DNA of 64,000 nt from Pilimelia terevasa (GCF_014647915.1 NZ_BMQC01000014.1:28175-92174); one strand, 5' to 3'; shown: positions 10,812-20,826, numbered from the stretch's first letter. Program-made: numbers and translations. The notes: generated by a model not told the origin, from the letters alone.

Positions 10812-11941
10812 GCGGCACTCCTGATGGTCTCTGTCAGCACGGCGACGAACGCATCCGTCGTGGCAGTGTCCCGCACCGCCACGCGCAGCCAGTCGGCGCC
10901 CAGCCCGGGGAAGGTGTCCCCCCGCCGCACCGCCCACCCGCGCTCCCGCAGCGCCAGCCGGATCCGGTCCGCGCCGGCACACCGGATCAGGACGAACGCG
11001 CTGGCGGGGTGCCCGGCGACCCCGACGCCCGGGACGCCGCGCAGGCCCGCGACCAGGTGCGCCCGCGCGGCGGCCAGCTCCGCGGCGAGCACGCGCTCCG
11101 CGGCGACGGCGGCGGGCGTCGCGCAGGCCGCGGCCGCGGCGCAGGCGGGGCCGGAGACCGACCACCGCGGCTGGGCGTCGGCGAGCGCCGCCAGCAGGTC
11201 CGGCTCGCCGAGGACGTAGCCGACCCGCAGCCCGGCCAGCCCCCACGTCTTGGTGAGGCTGCGCACGACCAGCAGGCCCGGCAGGTCCCGCCGCCCGGCC
11301 AGCGACTCCGGCTCGCCGTCCGCCGGCGGCCCGGCGGCGGACGGCCCGGCGGCGGGCGGCCTGGGGGCGGGCGGCCCGGGGGTCGGGCCGGCGGGCCGGC
11401 AGGTGGTGTCGGCGAAGGCCTCGTCGACGACGAGGATCCGGCCGGGGCGGGCCAGCGCGGCCACCGCCGCCGCGGGGTGCAGCACCGACGTGGGGTTGGT
11501 GGGGTTGCCGAGCACGACGAGGTCCGCGGAGGCCGGGACGCGGTCGGGGTCGAGGGCGAAGTCCTCGTCCGGGTGCAGCAGGAGCCGGTCCACGGGGTGC
11601 CCGGCCTGGCGCAGCGCGCGCTCCGGCTCGGTGAACTGCGGGTGCACGACCACGGCGTGGCGGGGGCGCGCGGTACGCGCCAGGAGCACGAAAGCTTCGG
11701 CCGCACCCGCGGTCAGCAACGCCTCGTTAGGAGGTCTAGCGTGCCGCCGCGCCAGCGCGTCGCGGGCGGGACGCGGGTCAGGGTAGCTGGCGAGGCGCGC
11801 CAGCGACGCGGCGATCGACGCGGCCAGCCACGCCGGCGGGCCGGGTCGGACGTTGACGGCCAGGTCCACCAGTCCGGGACCGACCTCGGCGTCGCCGTGG
11901 TGGTCCAGATCCGGCCCGACCGTGTACTCCGGCTCGGTCAT
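10808..11941 (-). CDS. cobC: CobC-type PLP-dependent aminotransferase (threonine-phosphate decarboxylase-like)
   Basis: A 377-residue fold type I PLP enzyme of the cobalamin-linked histidinol-phosphate aminotransferase family (CobC/Rv2231c type). LGNPTNPTS binds cofactor, VVDEAFAD contains the PLP-contacting Asp, and VVRSLTKTWGLAGLRVGYV has the Schiff-base Lys. In cobalamin synthesis such enzymes supply (R)-1-amino-2-propanol phosphate. Between VVDEAFAD and the Lys motif is an unusual Pro/Gly/Ala insert of about 40 residues encoded by GGCGG-type DNA (about 11320-11400), probably a surface loop. ATG at 11941 has GGGAGG upstream. First gene of the cobC-cobT-cobA operon, divergent from the penicillin-binding protein. 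Confidence 0.85.
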   Translation of the reverse strand: MTEPEYTVGPDLDHHGDAEVGPGLVDLAVNVRPGPPAWLAASIAASLARLASYPDPRPARDALARRHARPPNEALLTAGAAEAFVLLARTARPRHAVVVHPQFTEPERALRQAGHPVDRLLLHPDEDFALDPDRVPASADLVVLGNPTNPTSVLHPAAAVAALARPGRILVVDEAFADTTCRPAGPTPGPPAPRPPAAGPSAAGPPADGEPESLAGRRDLPGLLVVRSLTKTWGLAGLRVGYVLGEPDLLAALADAQPRWSVSGPACAAAAACATPAAVAAERVLAAELAAARAHLVAGLRGVPGVGVAGHPASAFVLIRCAGADRIRLALRERGWAVRRGDTFPGLGADWLRVAVRDTATTDAFVAVLTETIRSAA

Positions 11942-12026
11942 GGGCGCCTCCCGTGGTCGCCCCATCATCCCCTCCGCGTCACCCCCGCGGTACCTCCACC
12001 ACCCCCTGTTGGTCGATTCACACCTC

Positions 12027-12055
12027 TTGGACGGTTTCTCCTGTGCGGATATGGT
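12027..12055 (+). promoter_or_regulatory. sigma-70-type promoter of the penicillin-binding protein gene
   Basis: TTGGAC at 12027-12032 and TATGGT at 12050-12055 are separated by 17 bases, a good match to the vegetative -35/-10 pair. Transcription would begin near 12062, about 14 bases before the proposed GTG at 12076. A short dyad, CATAC-TTTCT-GTATG, lies directly downstream. Confidence 0.5.
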
Positions 12056-12075
12056 CGTTGACATACTTTCTGTAT

Positions 12076-14223
12076 GTGTTCACCCGCGCCTTGGCCTCGC
12101 TTCGGATCAGTTCCCACGTCCTGCGTACGGGCGTCATAGCCGGCGTCGCGCTGGCCGCCGTCGCCTACCCGATCGCCGCGGTCGGCGGGCTGGCGCTGAA
12201 GGCCGGCGCCGAGAAGCTGGACGCGCTGCCCCGCGAGATGCACATCACCTCGCCGGCCCAGACCACGTACGTCTACGCGGCCGACGGCAAGACGCTGGTG
12301 ACGATGTTCTACGAGGAGCACCGGCGGTACACCTCGATCACCAAGATGTCGCCGTACATGCGGCAGGCGATCCTGGCCGCCGAGGACAACCGGTTCTACG
12401 AGCACGGCGGCGTCGACCCCAAGGGCGTGGCCCGGGCGTTCGTCGCCAACCAGCAGGCCGGCGGTGTCTCGCAGGGGGCGTCGACGCTCACCATGCAGTA
12501 CGTGCGGATGGCCCTGCGCGACGGCGCCCGCACGCCGCACGAGGTGCTGGCCGCCACCGAGCAGACCAGCGGCCGCAAGGTCCGGGAGATGCGGCTGGCG
12601 CTGCTGCTGGAGAAGAAGCTGAACAAGGACCAGATCCTGGAGCGGTACCTCAACGCCGCGTACTTCGGGCACCGGGCGTTCGGCGTCTTCGCCGCCTCGG
12701 AGGTCTTCTTCTCCAAGTCGCCCCGCGACCTGACCCTGGTCGAGGCCGCCACGCTCGCCGGCCTGGTGCAGGCGCCGTCGGCGTACGACCCGGCGGCGCA
12801 CAACCGCAAGGCCGCCGCGACCCGGCGCAACTACGTGATCGACCGGATGGCGGCGCTGCACTTCATCACCCCGCAGCAGGCGGCCCAGTCGAAGAAGCAG
12901 CCGATCGTGCTCAAGCTGACCGACCCGCCCAACGACTGCACGTCGATCCCGAAGTCGCACAACGACTGGGGCTTCTACTGCGACTTCTTCAAGGGCTGGT
13001 GGCTCAACAACCCGGCGTTCGGCAGCAACCCGGCCGACCGGGAGGACAACCTGCGCCGCGGCGGCTACCGGATCACCCTGGCGCTGGACCCGACGCTGCA
13101 GGCCCGCACCCAGCGGCACGTGCTCAACAAGCAGGAGGCGCGCAGCAAGTTCGCGCACGGGGTCGTCGCGGTCCAGCCGGGCACCGGGCGGGTGCGGGCG
13201 ATGGGCGTCAACCGGGTGTACTCGCTGGACCAGGACGGCAACGGCGAGCACAGCGACCCGGGCAAGCGGGGCGAGGCGCGCGGCAACTACCCGAACACGG
13301 TGAACAAGCTGCTCGGCGGCGGCGACCTGCCCGGGTACCAGGCCGGTTCGACGTTCAAGATGTTCACGATGCTCGCCGCCCTCGACCGGGGCATGAGCCT
13401 GGACACGAGCTTCTACGCGCCGTACAAGTACCGGTCGAAGTACCACACCGGGTGGAATGACCCGAAGTCCTGCGGCGGGCGGTGGTGCCCGTCGAACGCG
13501 AGCAAGGGCATGACCGGTACCCAGACCATGTGGTCGGGCTTCGGCAAGTCGGTGAACACGTACTTCGTCCAGCTCGAACAGAAGGTCGGCGCCGAGCGCG
13601 CGGTCCGCATGGCGGAGAAGCTGGGCCTCCAGTGGCGGACGGACATCGACCAGCAGCAGGCGTCCCCCGCCAAGGCCGACACCTGGGGCGCCTTCACCCT
13701 CGGCGTCGCCGACACCACGCCGCTGGAGATGGCCAACGCGTACGCGACCATCGGCGCGGAGGGCGTGTACTGCAAGCCGCTGCCGGTCCTCAGCGTCAAG
13801 CGGACGACGGGCGCGGACCTGGCCAAGCAGGGCGTGAAGGTGGCCGCGCCGCAGTGCCACCGGGTGTTCAGCCAGGACGTGGCGCGCGCCGCCTCGGACG
13901 CCGCGAGCTGCGTCACGGGCTCCGGCGCGCAGCGCGGCGGGTGCGGCGGCTGGTCGACGGCCCCGGAGGTGCGCGGCATCGTCGGGCGGCCCGTGGCCGG
14001 CAAGACCGGCACCACCGACAACACCCGGGCGGCCTGGTTCGTCGGCTACACCCCGCAGCTCGCGGCGGCCAGCTTCATCGCCGACCCCGACAACCCGTTC
14101 AACAACGTCGGCGACTGGAACTCCTGGAAGCCCATCCAGACCGCGGCGCAGACCCTGCGCGACGGCCTGGCGGGCGCCCGGACGGTCAACTTCCGGCCGC
14201 CGTCGCGGGACATCGTCTACTGA
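12076..14223 (+). CDS. bifunctional penicillin-binding protein (GT51 transglycosylase / transpeptidase)
   Basis: About 715 residues. One N-terminal membrane helix (TGVIAGVALAAVAYPIA, roughly residues 17-40) anchors a GT51 domain, with catalytic Glu in AAEDNRFYEHGGVD and the second motif QGASTLTMQYVR, followed by a penicillin-binding transpeptidase with STFK (QAGSTFKMFTML), the SVN motif (GKSVNTYFVQ) and KTGTTDN. It polymerises and crosslinks peptidoglycan outside the membrane. No PASTA domains or long Pro-rich tail follow, so it is a short class A type. The start is uncertain: GTG at 12076 gives a normal cytoplasmic leader, and the promoter at 12027-12055 argues against starts farther upstream. 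Confidence 0.92.
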   Translation: MFTRALASLRISSHVLRTGVIAGVALAAVAYPIAAVGGLALKAGAEKLDALPREMHITSPAQTTYVYAADGKTLVTMFYEEHRRYTSITKMSPYMRQAILAAEDNRFYEHGGVDPKGVARAFVANQQAGGVSQGASTLTMQYVRMALRDGARTPHEVLAATEQTSGRKVREMRLALLLEKKLNKDQILERYLNAAYFGHRAFGVFAASEVFFSKSPRDLTLVEAATLAGLVQAPSAYDPAAHNRKAAATRRNYVIDRMAALHFITPQQAAQSKKQPIVLKLTDPPNDCTSIPKSHNDWGFYCDFFKGWWLNNPAFGSNPADREDNLRRGGYRITLALDPTLQARTQRHVLNKQEARSKFAHGVVAVQPGTGRVRAMGVNRVYSLDQDGNGEHSDPGKRGEARGNYPNTVNKLLGGGDLPGYQAGSTFKMFTMLAALDRGMSLDTSFYAPYKYRSKYHTGWNDPKSCGGRWCPSNASKGMTGTQTMWSGFGKSVNTYFVQLEQKVGAERAVRMAEKLGLQWRTDIDQQQASPAKADTWGAFTLGVADTTPLEMANAYATIGAEGVYCKPLPVLSVKRTTGADLAKQGVKVAAPQCHRVFSQDVARAASDAASCVTGSGAQRGGCGGWSTAPEVRGIVGRPVAGKTGTTDNTRAAWFVGYTPQLAAASFIADPDNPFNNVGDWNSWKPIQTAAQTLRDGLAGARTVNFRPPSRDIVY

Positions 14224-14244
14224 CGCCCGCGGTCGCCGCCGGCC

Positions 14245-14811
14245 TCAGCGCAGGTCGGCGGCGACCATCGACCAGACCTCCAGGTCCACCCGGCCGCTGT
14301 GGGTGAAGCCGGCGTCGCGCAGCAGGCCCTCGTACGAGAACCCCGCCTTCTCGACCACCCGCCGCGACGCCAGGTTGCCCGGCGCCACCCGCACCTCGAC
14401 CCGGTGGAAGCCGTGCTCCAGCACCAGCGCGACCGTCAGCGCGTCCAGCGCCTCGGCGGCCAGCCCGAACCCGCGCACGTCGCTGGCGACGGCGCAGCTC
14501 AGCTCCGTGGAGCGGGCGCCCCAGTCGGTGCGCTTGGCCCAGACGCAGCCGACCACCCGGTCGTCCTCCCGGCGCACCACCGCGTAGTGGTCGCCGGCCC
14601 CGGCGTCGCGGCGCTCGTCGGCCAGCTCGGTGCACCAGGCCAGGCCCTCCGCGCGGTCGAAGCCGGCGGAGAACGGCAGCCAGCGCTGGGTCAGCTTGTC
14701 GGCGAACACGGCGGCGATCGCGGCCGCGTCCTCCTCCACCACGCGGCGCACGTGCAGCCGCGGCGCGGAGACCGTCAACAGCGGGAACCGGCGGACCGCG
14801 ATCCGGGTCAC
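14245..14811 (-). CDS. GNAT family N-acetyltransferase (RimJ/RimL type)
   Basis: About 188 residues. The order LTVSAPRLHVRRVVEEDAA, then VVGCVWAKR, ELSCAVASDVRGFGLAAEAL (acetyl-CoA pyrophosphate loop) and VRVAPGNLASRRVVEKAGF is the RimJ/RimL-like GNAT pattern. Substrate unknown; relatives acetylate ribosomal proteins, antibiotics or small amines. GTG at 14811 (VTRIAVRRF) has AGGTGG just upstream; a longer open frame to 14868 seems less likely. It lies convergent with the penicillin-binding protein with only 21 bases between stops. Confidence 0.85.
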   Translation of the reverse strand: MTRIAVRRFPLLTVSAPRLHVRRVVEEDAAAIAAVFADKLTQRWLPFSAGFDRAEGLAWCTELADERRDAGAGDHYAVVRREDDRVVGCVWAKRTDWGARSTELSCAVASDVRGFGLAAEALDALTVALVLEHGFHRVEVRVAPGNLASRRVVEKAGFSYEGLLRDAGFTHSGRVDLEVWSMVAADLR

Positions 14812-14968
14812 AACCACCTCGCTCGATCGGTGCGCGAACGCTCCGGGCGGAGCGCCGGGTGGGGACAATACCGGCTGTTCCCGGCCGCCGCGCCGACCGC
14901 CCGGGGCCGACCGGGGTGGTGCGGATCACAGCGGGAGCCGCGGCGGGCGGGCAGGTTAGCCTCGGCGG

Positions 14969-15775
14969 GTGTACCGGTTCCTGCTGAGCCCGCGGTGGCT
15001 CGGATACGCCGCGCTGACCGTGCTCGCCTCGGCACTCATGGTGCTCGCCGGGGTGTGGCAGTACGAGCGCTACGCCCAGCGGACGGCCAGCAACGCCCGC
15101 GTCGCCGCCGCCGAGGCCACCGTCCCCGCCCCGGTGGCCGCCGTGCTGCCCGTTCCCGGCGCCGCGGCCGGCGCGGTCGGAGCGGCCCCGCCCGCGGCCC
15201 GGCAGTGGGCGCGCGTCACCGCCACCGGCCGCTACGACGCCGCCCACCAGGTCCTGGTGCGCGGCCGCAACCGGGACGGCGCCCGCGGCTTCGAGGTCCT
15301 GACCCCGCTGCGGCTCCCCGGCGGCGCCGGCCTGCTCGTGGACCGCGGCTGGATCGCCGCCGTCGGCGGCGACGCGCGCGCCCGCCCCGCGGTACCGCCG
15401 CCCCCGCCCGGCGAGGTGACCGTCGTCGGGCGGGTCGCGCCGCCGGAGTCCGGCGCGGGGCCGGTCGACCGGGTCGACGGGCGCCCCGAGGTGCGCCGGA
15501 TCTCCCCGGCGCACCTGGCGCCGCTGCTGCCGTACCCCACCTTCGGGGCGTACCTGCTGCGCGACGCCGACTCCCCCGACCCGGGCGGCGACCCGCTGGC
15601 GGCGGTGGAGTCGCCGCGGCAGCGCACCTGGCAGAACGCCGGGTACGTGGTCCAGTGGTGGCTGTTCGCAGTGATGACCTGGGTGGGCTTCGTCTGGCTG
15701 GTCCGCCGGGAGGCCCACGCGCCGCCGCGCCCGGCGCCGCCGTCCCCGGCGCCCGCTCCGGCACCGGCCCGCTGA
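14969..15775 (+). CDS. SURF1 family protein
   Basis: A 268-residue membrane protein with the SURF1 plan: an N-terminal helix right after the start (YAALTVLASALMVLAGVWQY, ending in the W-Q-x-x-R like phrase), a periplasmic domain (TATGRYDAAHQVLVRGR, then GAGLLVDRGWIA) and a C-terminal helix (NAGYVVQWWLFAVMTWVGFV) followed by a Pro/Ala-rich tail. SURF1 assists cytochrome c oxidase assembly. Start is a GTG with little ribosome site. A shorter protein at 34617 shares the WWQFQRA / [14 protein letters not shown] pattern. Confidence 0.88.
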   Translation: MYRFLLSPRWLGYAALTVLASALMVLAGVWQYERYAQRTASNARVAAAEATVPAPVAAVLPVPGAAAGAVGAAPPAARQWARVTATGRYDAAHQVLVRGRNRDGARGFEVLTPLRLPGGAGLLVDRGWIAAVGGDARARPAVPPPPPGEVTVVGRVAPPESGAGPVDRVDGRPEVRRISPAHLAPLLPYPTFGAYLLRDADSPDPGGDPLAAVESPRQRTWQNAGYVVQWWLFAVMTWVGFVWLVRREAHAPPRPAPPSPAPAPAPAR

Positions 15776-15783
15776 CCGCGCTC

Positions 15784-15803
15784 GCGGGCCGGTGCCGGCC
15801 CGC
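15784..15803. terminator. intergenic hairpin between convergent genes
   Basis: GCGGGCCG pairs perfectly with CGGCCCGC across a four-base loop, 8 bases after the SURF1 stop and facing the convergent M20 peptidase gene. No T-run, as is common in high-GC actinomycete terminators. Confidence 0.5.
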
Positions 15804-15878
15804 TGGCACTCCCGGGCCGGCAGCCGGACCGGCCGGTAGCGGACCGCTGACGCTCGCGGGCCGTGCCGGCCCCCGGGG

Positions 15879-17273
15879 TCAGGTGCCGGGCGTCGCCGAG
15901 GACGCCGGCTGCGGCGCCGCCGCGGCGGCGGGGCGCAGCGCGTGCAGCAGGAGCGCCTCGGCCAGGCAGGCGCGGTGGAACTCCGCCAGGTGCAGGCTCT
16001 CGTTCGGGCCGTGCGCCGCCGACTGGGGGTCCTCGACGCCGGTGACCAGGATCGCCGCGTCGGGGAACATCTCCTGGAAGGTGGCGATGAACGGAATCGA
16101 CCCGCCGACGCCGATGTCGACCGGGTCCACGCCGTCCCACGCCGACCGGAACGCCGCGCGCACCGCGTCGTAGACCGGACCGCGGGCGTCGATGACGCAC
16201 GGCGCGCCGTCCTGCTCCAGGGTCACCGTCGGCCGCACCCCCCACGGCGCGTGCCGCTCCAGGTGCGCGCACAGCGCCGCGTACGCGGCCTTCGGGTCCT
16301 GCCCGGGCGCCAGCCGGAGGTTGATCTTCGCGCGCGCGGCGGGGACCAGCGCGTTGGGGGCGCCCTCGGTGGACGGGGCGTCGATGCCGAGCACCGCGAC
16401 CGACGGCTTGGTCCACAGCCGGTCCACCAGCCGCCCGGTACCGATGAACTCCAGTCCGCCGACCACGCCGGCCTCGCGGCGCAGCCGCTCCCCGGGCAGG
16501 TCCAGCGGCGCCGCCGCGGTTGCCGTCAGGCCCTCGACAGCGACGTCGCCGGCCTCGTCGTGCAGGCTGGCGATCAGCCGCGACAGGACCGTCAGGGCGT
16601 CGGGGATCGGCCCGCCGAACATGCCCGAGTGGACCGCCGACTCCAGCACCCGGACCTCGACGAAGCAGTTCACGATCCCGCGCAGCGAGGTGGTCAGGGC
16701 GGGCACCCCGATGTCCCAGTTGCCCGAGTCCGCGATCACGATGACGTCCGCCGCGAGGGTCTCGCGGTGCGCGGCGAGCAGCGGCTCCAGGGATTCGGAA
16801 CCGTACTCCTCCTCGCCCTCGACGAAGACCACCACGCCGACCGGCAGGTCGGGGCCGAGGGCCCGCAGGGCGGCCACGTGCACCATGATGCCGGCCTTGT
16901 CGTCGGCTGCGCCCCGCGCGTACAGCCGGCCGTTGCGCTCGGTCGGCGTGAACGGGTCGCTGTCCCACAGCGCGGTGTCGCCGGTGGGCTGCACGTCGTG
17001 GTGGGCGTAGAGCAGCACCGTCGGCGCGCCGGGCGGACCCGGGCGGCGGCCGATGACGGCGGGCTGGCCGCCCGCACGGACGATCTCCACCGCGAGGCCG
17101 CAGCCGCGCAGCAGGGCGGCCGTGGCCTCGGCGCTGCGGTCGAGTTCGTTGTGGTCGAAGCCCGGGAAGGCGATGCCGGGGATGCGGATCAGGCGCTCCA
17201 GGTCCGCCCGGACGCCGGGCAGCTCACGCGCGATCGCGGCGCGCACGTCGGTGTCGCTCGTCGGTGGGGTCAT
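15879..17273 (-). CDS. M20/M28-type dipeptidase
   Basis: A 464-residue cytoplasmic zinc peptidase of family M20. Metal ligands are visible: LLYAHHDVQP (first His/Asp), YARGAADDKAGIM (bridging Asp), FVEGEEEYGS (catalytic Glu plus Glu ligand), VIADSGNW (Asp) and the late AAHGPNES (His). The dimerisation lid contains SAVHSGMFGG. Similar enzymes cleave dipeptides including Cys-Gly and carnosine-like substrates. ATG at 17273; no strong ribosome site, so it might be leaderless. The Ala-rich tail after residue 445 is variable. Confidence 0.92.
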   Translation of the reverse strand: MTPPTSDTDVRAAIARELPGVRADLERLIRIPGIAFPGFDHNELDRSAEATAALLRGCGLAVEIVRAGGQPAVIGRRPGPPGAPTVLLYAHHDVQPTGDTALWDSDPFTPTERNGRLYARGAADDKAGIMVHVAALRALGPDLPVGVVVFVEGEEEYGSESLEPLLAAHRETLAADVIVIADSGNWDIGVPALTTSLRGIVNCFVEVRVLESAVHSGMFGGPIPDALTVLSRLIASLHDEAGDVAVEGLTATAAAPLDLPGERLRREAGVVGGLEFIGTGRLVDRLWTKPSVAVLGIDAPSTEGAPNALVPAARAKINLRLAPGQDPKAAYAALCAHLERHAPWGVRPTVTLEQDGAPCVIDARGPVYDAVRAAFRSAWDGVDPVDIGVGGSIPFIATFQEMFPDAAILVTGVEDPQSAAHGPNESLHLAEFHRACLAEALLLHALRPAAAAAPQPASSATPGT

Positions 17274-17326
17274 AGCCGTGATGGTAGGCCGCGGCGCCCC
17301 TGCCCGCGGCCCCGGCGGGCAGGCCG

Positions 17327-18856
17327 TCAATCGGGGGCTCCGGGCGGGACGAACGGCAGGCCCCGCGGCGGGCCGTCGGTGACGAGGCGCCACAGCGCCC
17401 CGGTGTCCAGGTGCTCCTCCACCAGGTCGGCCAGCAGGTCCAGGGTGGCCTCCCGGGCGGCGCCGAAACGCGTGTCGGGCGCCACCGCGAACCCGCCGCG
17501 GCCGGCGGCGCGGGCGGCCTCGGCCAGGAACCGCCGCCGGAACCCGTCGGACTCGAACGCGCCGTGCCAGTGGGTACCCACGACGTCGCCGGCCCGCGCG
17601 CCCTCGGCCGCCCCGTCGTCGCACCGGATGAACGGCGCCGCCGCACTGGCGCTGACCTGCCCGTGGTGGATCTCGTACCCCGTTACCGGCACCCCGTCGT
17701 ACGCCGCGCCCGCCACCGGCCGCACCGTCTTGCGGGGCGCGAAGGTCACCTCCACCGGCAGCAGCCCGAGCCCCTCGACCGTCCCCCGGCCGCTCTCCAC
17801 GTCGTCGTGGATCCGCCTGCCCAGCATCTGGAACCCGCCGCAGATGCCCAGCAGCGGCCGGCCGGCGCGGGCGTGCGCGACGACGGCGTCGGCGAGCCCC
17901 GTGCGGCGCAGCCACGCCAGATCGTCCACAGTCGCCTTGCTGCCCGGCAGCACGACGAGGTCGGCGTCGGCGACCTCGGCCGGCTCGGTGACCAGGCGGA
18001 CCCGGACGCCCGGCTCGGCCGCGAGCGCCTCGACGTCGGTGGAGTTCGAGATCCGCGGCAGCCGTACCGCGGCGACGCGCAGCCACTGGCTGCCCACCGG
18101 CGGCCCGGGCCGCCCGACGACCGCGCCGTAGGCCAGCGAGTCCTCGCCGTCGAGCCAGAGGTCGGCGGCGTAGGGCAGGACGCCGAGCGTGGGCCGGCCG
18201 GTCCGCTCCCGCAGCAGGTCGAGGCCCGGCCGGAGCAGGTCGAGGTGCCCGCGGAACTTGTTGACGACGAACCCGGCCACCAGCGCCTGGTCCGCGGCCG
18301 ACAGCAGCGCGAGGGTGCCGAAGAACGCGGCGAACACGCCGCCCCGGTCGATGTCGCCGACGACGACCGTAGGGAGCCCCGCGTGCCGGGCCAGCCCCAT
18401 GTTGACGAAGTCGTCCGCGCGCAGGTTGACCTCGGCCGGGCTGCCGGCGCCCTCGCAGACCACGACGTCGAAGTCCCGCCGCAGCGCCTCGTACGTGTCG
18501 AAGACCGTGCCGGCCAGTCGCCGCTTCCAGACCCGGTAGTCGCGGCCGGCCGCGGTGCCCACCGCCTCGCCGAGGACGACGACCTGGCTCGTCATGTCGC
18601 CGCCGGGCTTGAGCAGCACCGGGTTGAACCGCACGTCCGGCGCCAGGCCGCAGGCCGCGGCCTGCATGGCCTGCGCGCGCCCGATCTCCCCGCCGCCGCG
18701 CGCCGTGACCGCGACCACCGAGTTGTTGGACATGTTCTGCGCCTTGAACGGCGCCACGGCCACGCCGCGGCGGCGCAGCCACCGGCAGATGCCGGCGGTG
18801 ACGACGCTCTTGCCGGCATCGGAGGTCGTGCCCGCGACGAGCAGGCCGCCGCTCAC
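17327..18856 (-). CDS. cobQ: cobyric acid synthase
   Basis: A 509-residue glutamine-dependent amidotransferase that amidates four carboxylates of adenosyl-cobyrinate diamide. N-terminal P-loop-like [13 protein letters not shown], the substrate-specific [12 protein letters not shown], and [12 protein letters not shown] belong to the synthetase half; the glutaminase half has the nucleophile Cys in [13 protein letters not shown] and the His/Glu pair in [14 protein letters not shown]. The GTG at 18856 overlaps the cobD stop (GTGA). Together with cobD it forms a second cobalamin unit 6 kb from cobC-cobT-cobA, on the same strand. Confidence 0.95.
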   Translation of the reverse strand: MSGGLLVAGTTSDAGKSVVTAGICRWLRRRGVAVAPFKAQNMSNNSVVAVTARGGGEIGRAQAMQAAACGLAPDVRFNPVLLKPGGDMTSQVVVLGEAVGTAAGRDYRVWKRRLAGTVFDTYEALRRDFDVVVCEGAGSPAEVNLRADDFVNMGLARHAGLPTVVVGDIDRGGVFAAFFGTLALLSAADQALVAGFVVNKFRGHLDLLRPGLDLLRERTGRPTLGVLPYAADLWLDGEDSLAYGAVVGRPGPPVGSQWLRVAAVRLPRISNSTDVEALAAEPGVRVRLVTEPAEVADADLVVLPGSKATVDDLAWLRRTGLADAVVAHARAGRPLLGICGGFQMLGRRIHDDVESGRGTVEGLGLLPVEVTFAPRKTVRPVAGAAYDGVPVTGYEIHHGQVSASAAAPFIRCDDGAAEGARAGDVVGTHWHGAFESDGFRRRFLAEAARAAGRGGFAVAPDTRFGAAREATLDLLADLVEEHLDTGALWRLVTDGPPRGLPFVPPGAPD

Positions 18857-19956
18857 CGCTGCCGCCCGGCCGCGACGGCCCGCCGCCGCGACGCGGGCAC
18901 CTCCTCCGGTGGGGCCGCCCGGCCGCCGGTGCGGTCGGGCGGCCCGACACCGGCGGGACGCCCTCGGCGCCCCAGGATCCGGGCCAGCGCGCCGCCGGCC
19001 CCGACCGCGGCGACGGCGCACAGGACACCGGCCAGCCCGACCAGGCCGGAGAGCCGCGCGGCGCGGCGGGCCGCGTCGGCGCCGGGCGCGGGCCCGTCGC
19101 CCAGCAGCGGCCGGGTCTCGGTCCGCCCGGCGTACGCGTTGCGGCCGCCCAGGCGCACGCCCAGCGCGCCGGCCATGGCGGCCTCGCACTGGCCGGCGTT
19201 GGGGCTCGGGTGGTCGGCGCGGTCGCGGCGGAACACCCGCCACGCCTGCGCCCGGTCCGCGCCCGCCAGGGGCGCCACCGCCACGATCAGCAGGCCGGTC
19301 AGCCGGGACGCCGCGAGGTTGGCGAGGTCGTCGAGCCGGGCGGCCGGGGTGCCGAACCGGGCGTACCGGGGCGACCGGTGGCCGACCATCGCGTCGAGGG
19401 TGTTGACGGCGCGGTACCCCAGCAGGCCCGGCAGTCCGGCGACGGCCCCCCAGCACAGGGGCGCGACGACCGCGTCGGAGGTGTTCTCGGCGACCGACTC
19501 GACGGTGGCCCGGGCCAGGCCGGCCGCGTCCAGCGCCGCCGGATCCCGGCCGCACAGGTGTCCCAGCCGGGCGCGGGCGCGGTCCAGGTCCCCCGCGTCG
19601 AGGGCGTCGGCCATGACGGTGGCCTCCCGCCGCAGGGTCCGGCCGCCGAGGACGGCCCAGGTACCCGCCGCGACCGCGACCCCGCGCAGCACAGGCCGGC
19701 GCCGCGTCGCCCGCTGGACGGCGACGCCGACCAGCACGGGGGCCGCGACGGCGAGGCCCGCGAACACGGCGCCGGCGCCTCGGCCCGGCCGGTACGTGGC
19801 GCGCTCCAGGAACGCGGCGAACCGGCCGAACCCCGCGACCGGGTGCCCGCGTCGCGGATCGCCGTACGCCGCGTCCAGGGCGAAGCCGGCCACGAGCCCG
19901 CCGGCCTGCGCCACGAACGCGGCCCACGGCGAGGACGGCCGGTACTCCCTGGTCAT
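18853..19956 (-). CDS. cobD: adenosylcobinamide-phosphate synthase (CbiB/CobD)
   Basis: A 367-residue membrane protein that attaches aminopropanol (phosphate) to adenosyl-cobyric acid. CbiB signatures: [40 protein letters not shown] with the following [20 protein letters not shown], and [19 protein letters not shown]. Several hydrophobic helices are evident. ATG at 19956 has GGGAGG six bases upstream. The last 60 residues are a charged Pro/Arg tail. I looked for a cobalamin riboswitch in the 100 bases upstream and saw none. Confidence 0.93.
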   Translation of the reverse strand: MTREYRPSSPWAAFVAQAGGLVAGFALDAAYGDPRRGHPVAGFGRFAAFLERATYRPGRGAGAVFAGLAVAAPVLVGVAVQRATRRRPVLRGVAVAAGTWAVLGGRTLRREATVMADALDAGDLDRARARLGHLCGRDPAALDAAGLARATVESVAENTSDAVVAPLCWGAVAGLPGLLGYRAVNTLDAMVGHRSPRYARFGTPAARLDDLANLAASRLTGLLIVAVAPLAGADRAQAWRVFRRDRADHPSPNAGQCEAAMAGALGVRLGGRNAYAGRTETRPLLGDGPAPGADAARRAARLSGLVGLAGVLCAVAAVGAGGALARILGRRGRPAGVGPPDRTGGRAAPPEEVPASRRRAVAAGRQR

Positions 19957-20058
19957 GTCGCCTCCCTGCGCAGTTGTCGACGCCGGCACCCTGTCGCGGA
20001 CGGGCGCCGCCTCGACGGCGCGCCGAATGTCACCGCAGCCTAGACCGCGGGGACGTCC

Positions 20059-20826
20059 CTAGATCGAAGCTGCCCAGGGACCGGCCACGGGCGTGACCCC
20101 CGGGGCGCTGGCCGGCCCGGCCGGCCCGTCGTCGTCCGGCTCGTCGTCCAGCGGGTCGGCGTCGGCCGGGTCGTGATCCCGCGGACCGTCGTGGACCTCC
20201 CGGCGACCGTCGGCGGCGAACCCCCCGCCGCGCAGCGCGCGGACGGCGTCGTCCGGGGACTCGTCCGGGACCGGGCCCTCCTCGGGCGCCCCGACCCCGC
20301 GCGCGTAGGAGCCACCGCCCCCGTACCGCCCGGGGTTGTACCCGTCCCCGCCGTCGGGGCCGACCCACCGCCCCCCGCCGGGCGGCGGCACCGCGAGGGC
20401 GGACTCCCCGCGGACCCGGCCGTCGTGCTCCGGCCCGGCGACCTCGCTCGTACCGGGCACCGGCCGGTTGCGGGTGAACGCGCTACGCCCGCGGGCCAGG
20501 TCGTGGCCGACCGACACCGCCTCCAGTTCGTACGTCGTCCGGTTCACGCCGTCGGCGTCGGTCCAGTCGCGCGTGTACAGCCGGCCCACCACGACGACCG
20601 GGTCCCCCACCATCACCGAGGCGGCCACGCCCTCGGCCAGCCTGCGCCAGCAGTTGACGCGCACGCGCAGACTGTCGCCGTCGACCCAGGCGCCGGTCTC
20701 CCGGTCGAAGCGGCGGGAGGTGGAGGCCACCTTGAAGTTGGCCACGAGGGCCTGGGTGCGCTGGGTCCGCCGCCAGGTCGGCGCCACCAGGACGTTCCCG
20801 GTGATGGTCAGGTAGGTGTCGAACAC
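20059..20826 (-). CDS. ssb: single-stranded DNA-binding protein
   Basis: A 255-residue SSB. Residues 1-115 are the OB-fold: start VFDTYLTITGNVL, then RVNCWRRLAEGVA, VGDPVVVVGRLYTRDW and YELEAVSVGHDL. The remaining half is disordered, rich in Gly/Asp/Pro, and ends GPWAASI rather than the acidic D-x-D-x-P-F tip of the housekeeping replicative SSB, so this is probably a second paralogue (competence/sporulation SsbB type) rather than the replicative one. GTG at 20826 has GGAGGAGG upstream. Monocistronic. Confidence 0.9.
   Translation of the reverse strand: MFDTYLTITGNVLVAPTWRRTQRTQALVANFKVASTSRRFDRETGAWVDGDSLRVRVNCWRRLAEGVAASVMVGDPVVVVGRLYTRDWTDADGVNRTTYELEAVSVGHDLARGRSAFTRNRPVPGTSEVAGPEHDGRVRGESALAVPPPGGGRWVGPDGGDGYNPGRYGGGGSYARGVGAPEEGPVPDESPDDAVRALRGGGFAADGRREVHDGPRDHDPADADPLDDEPDDDGPAGPASAPGVTPVAGPWAASI

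Noticed and set aside
19957..20058. cobalamin riboswitch before cobD-cobQ
   Set aside because: The space is too short and lacks a recognisable B12-box; likewise none before cobC.
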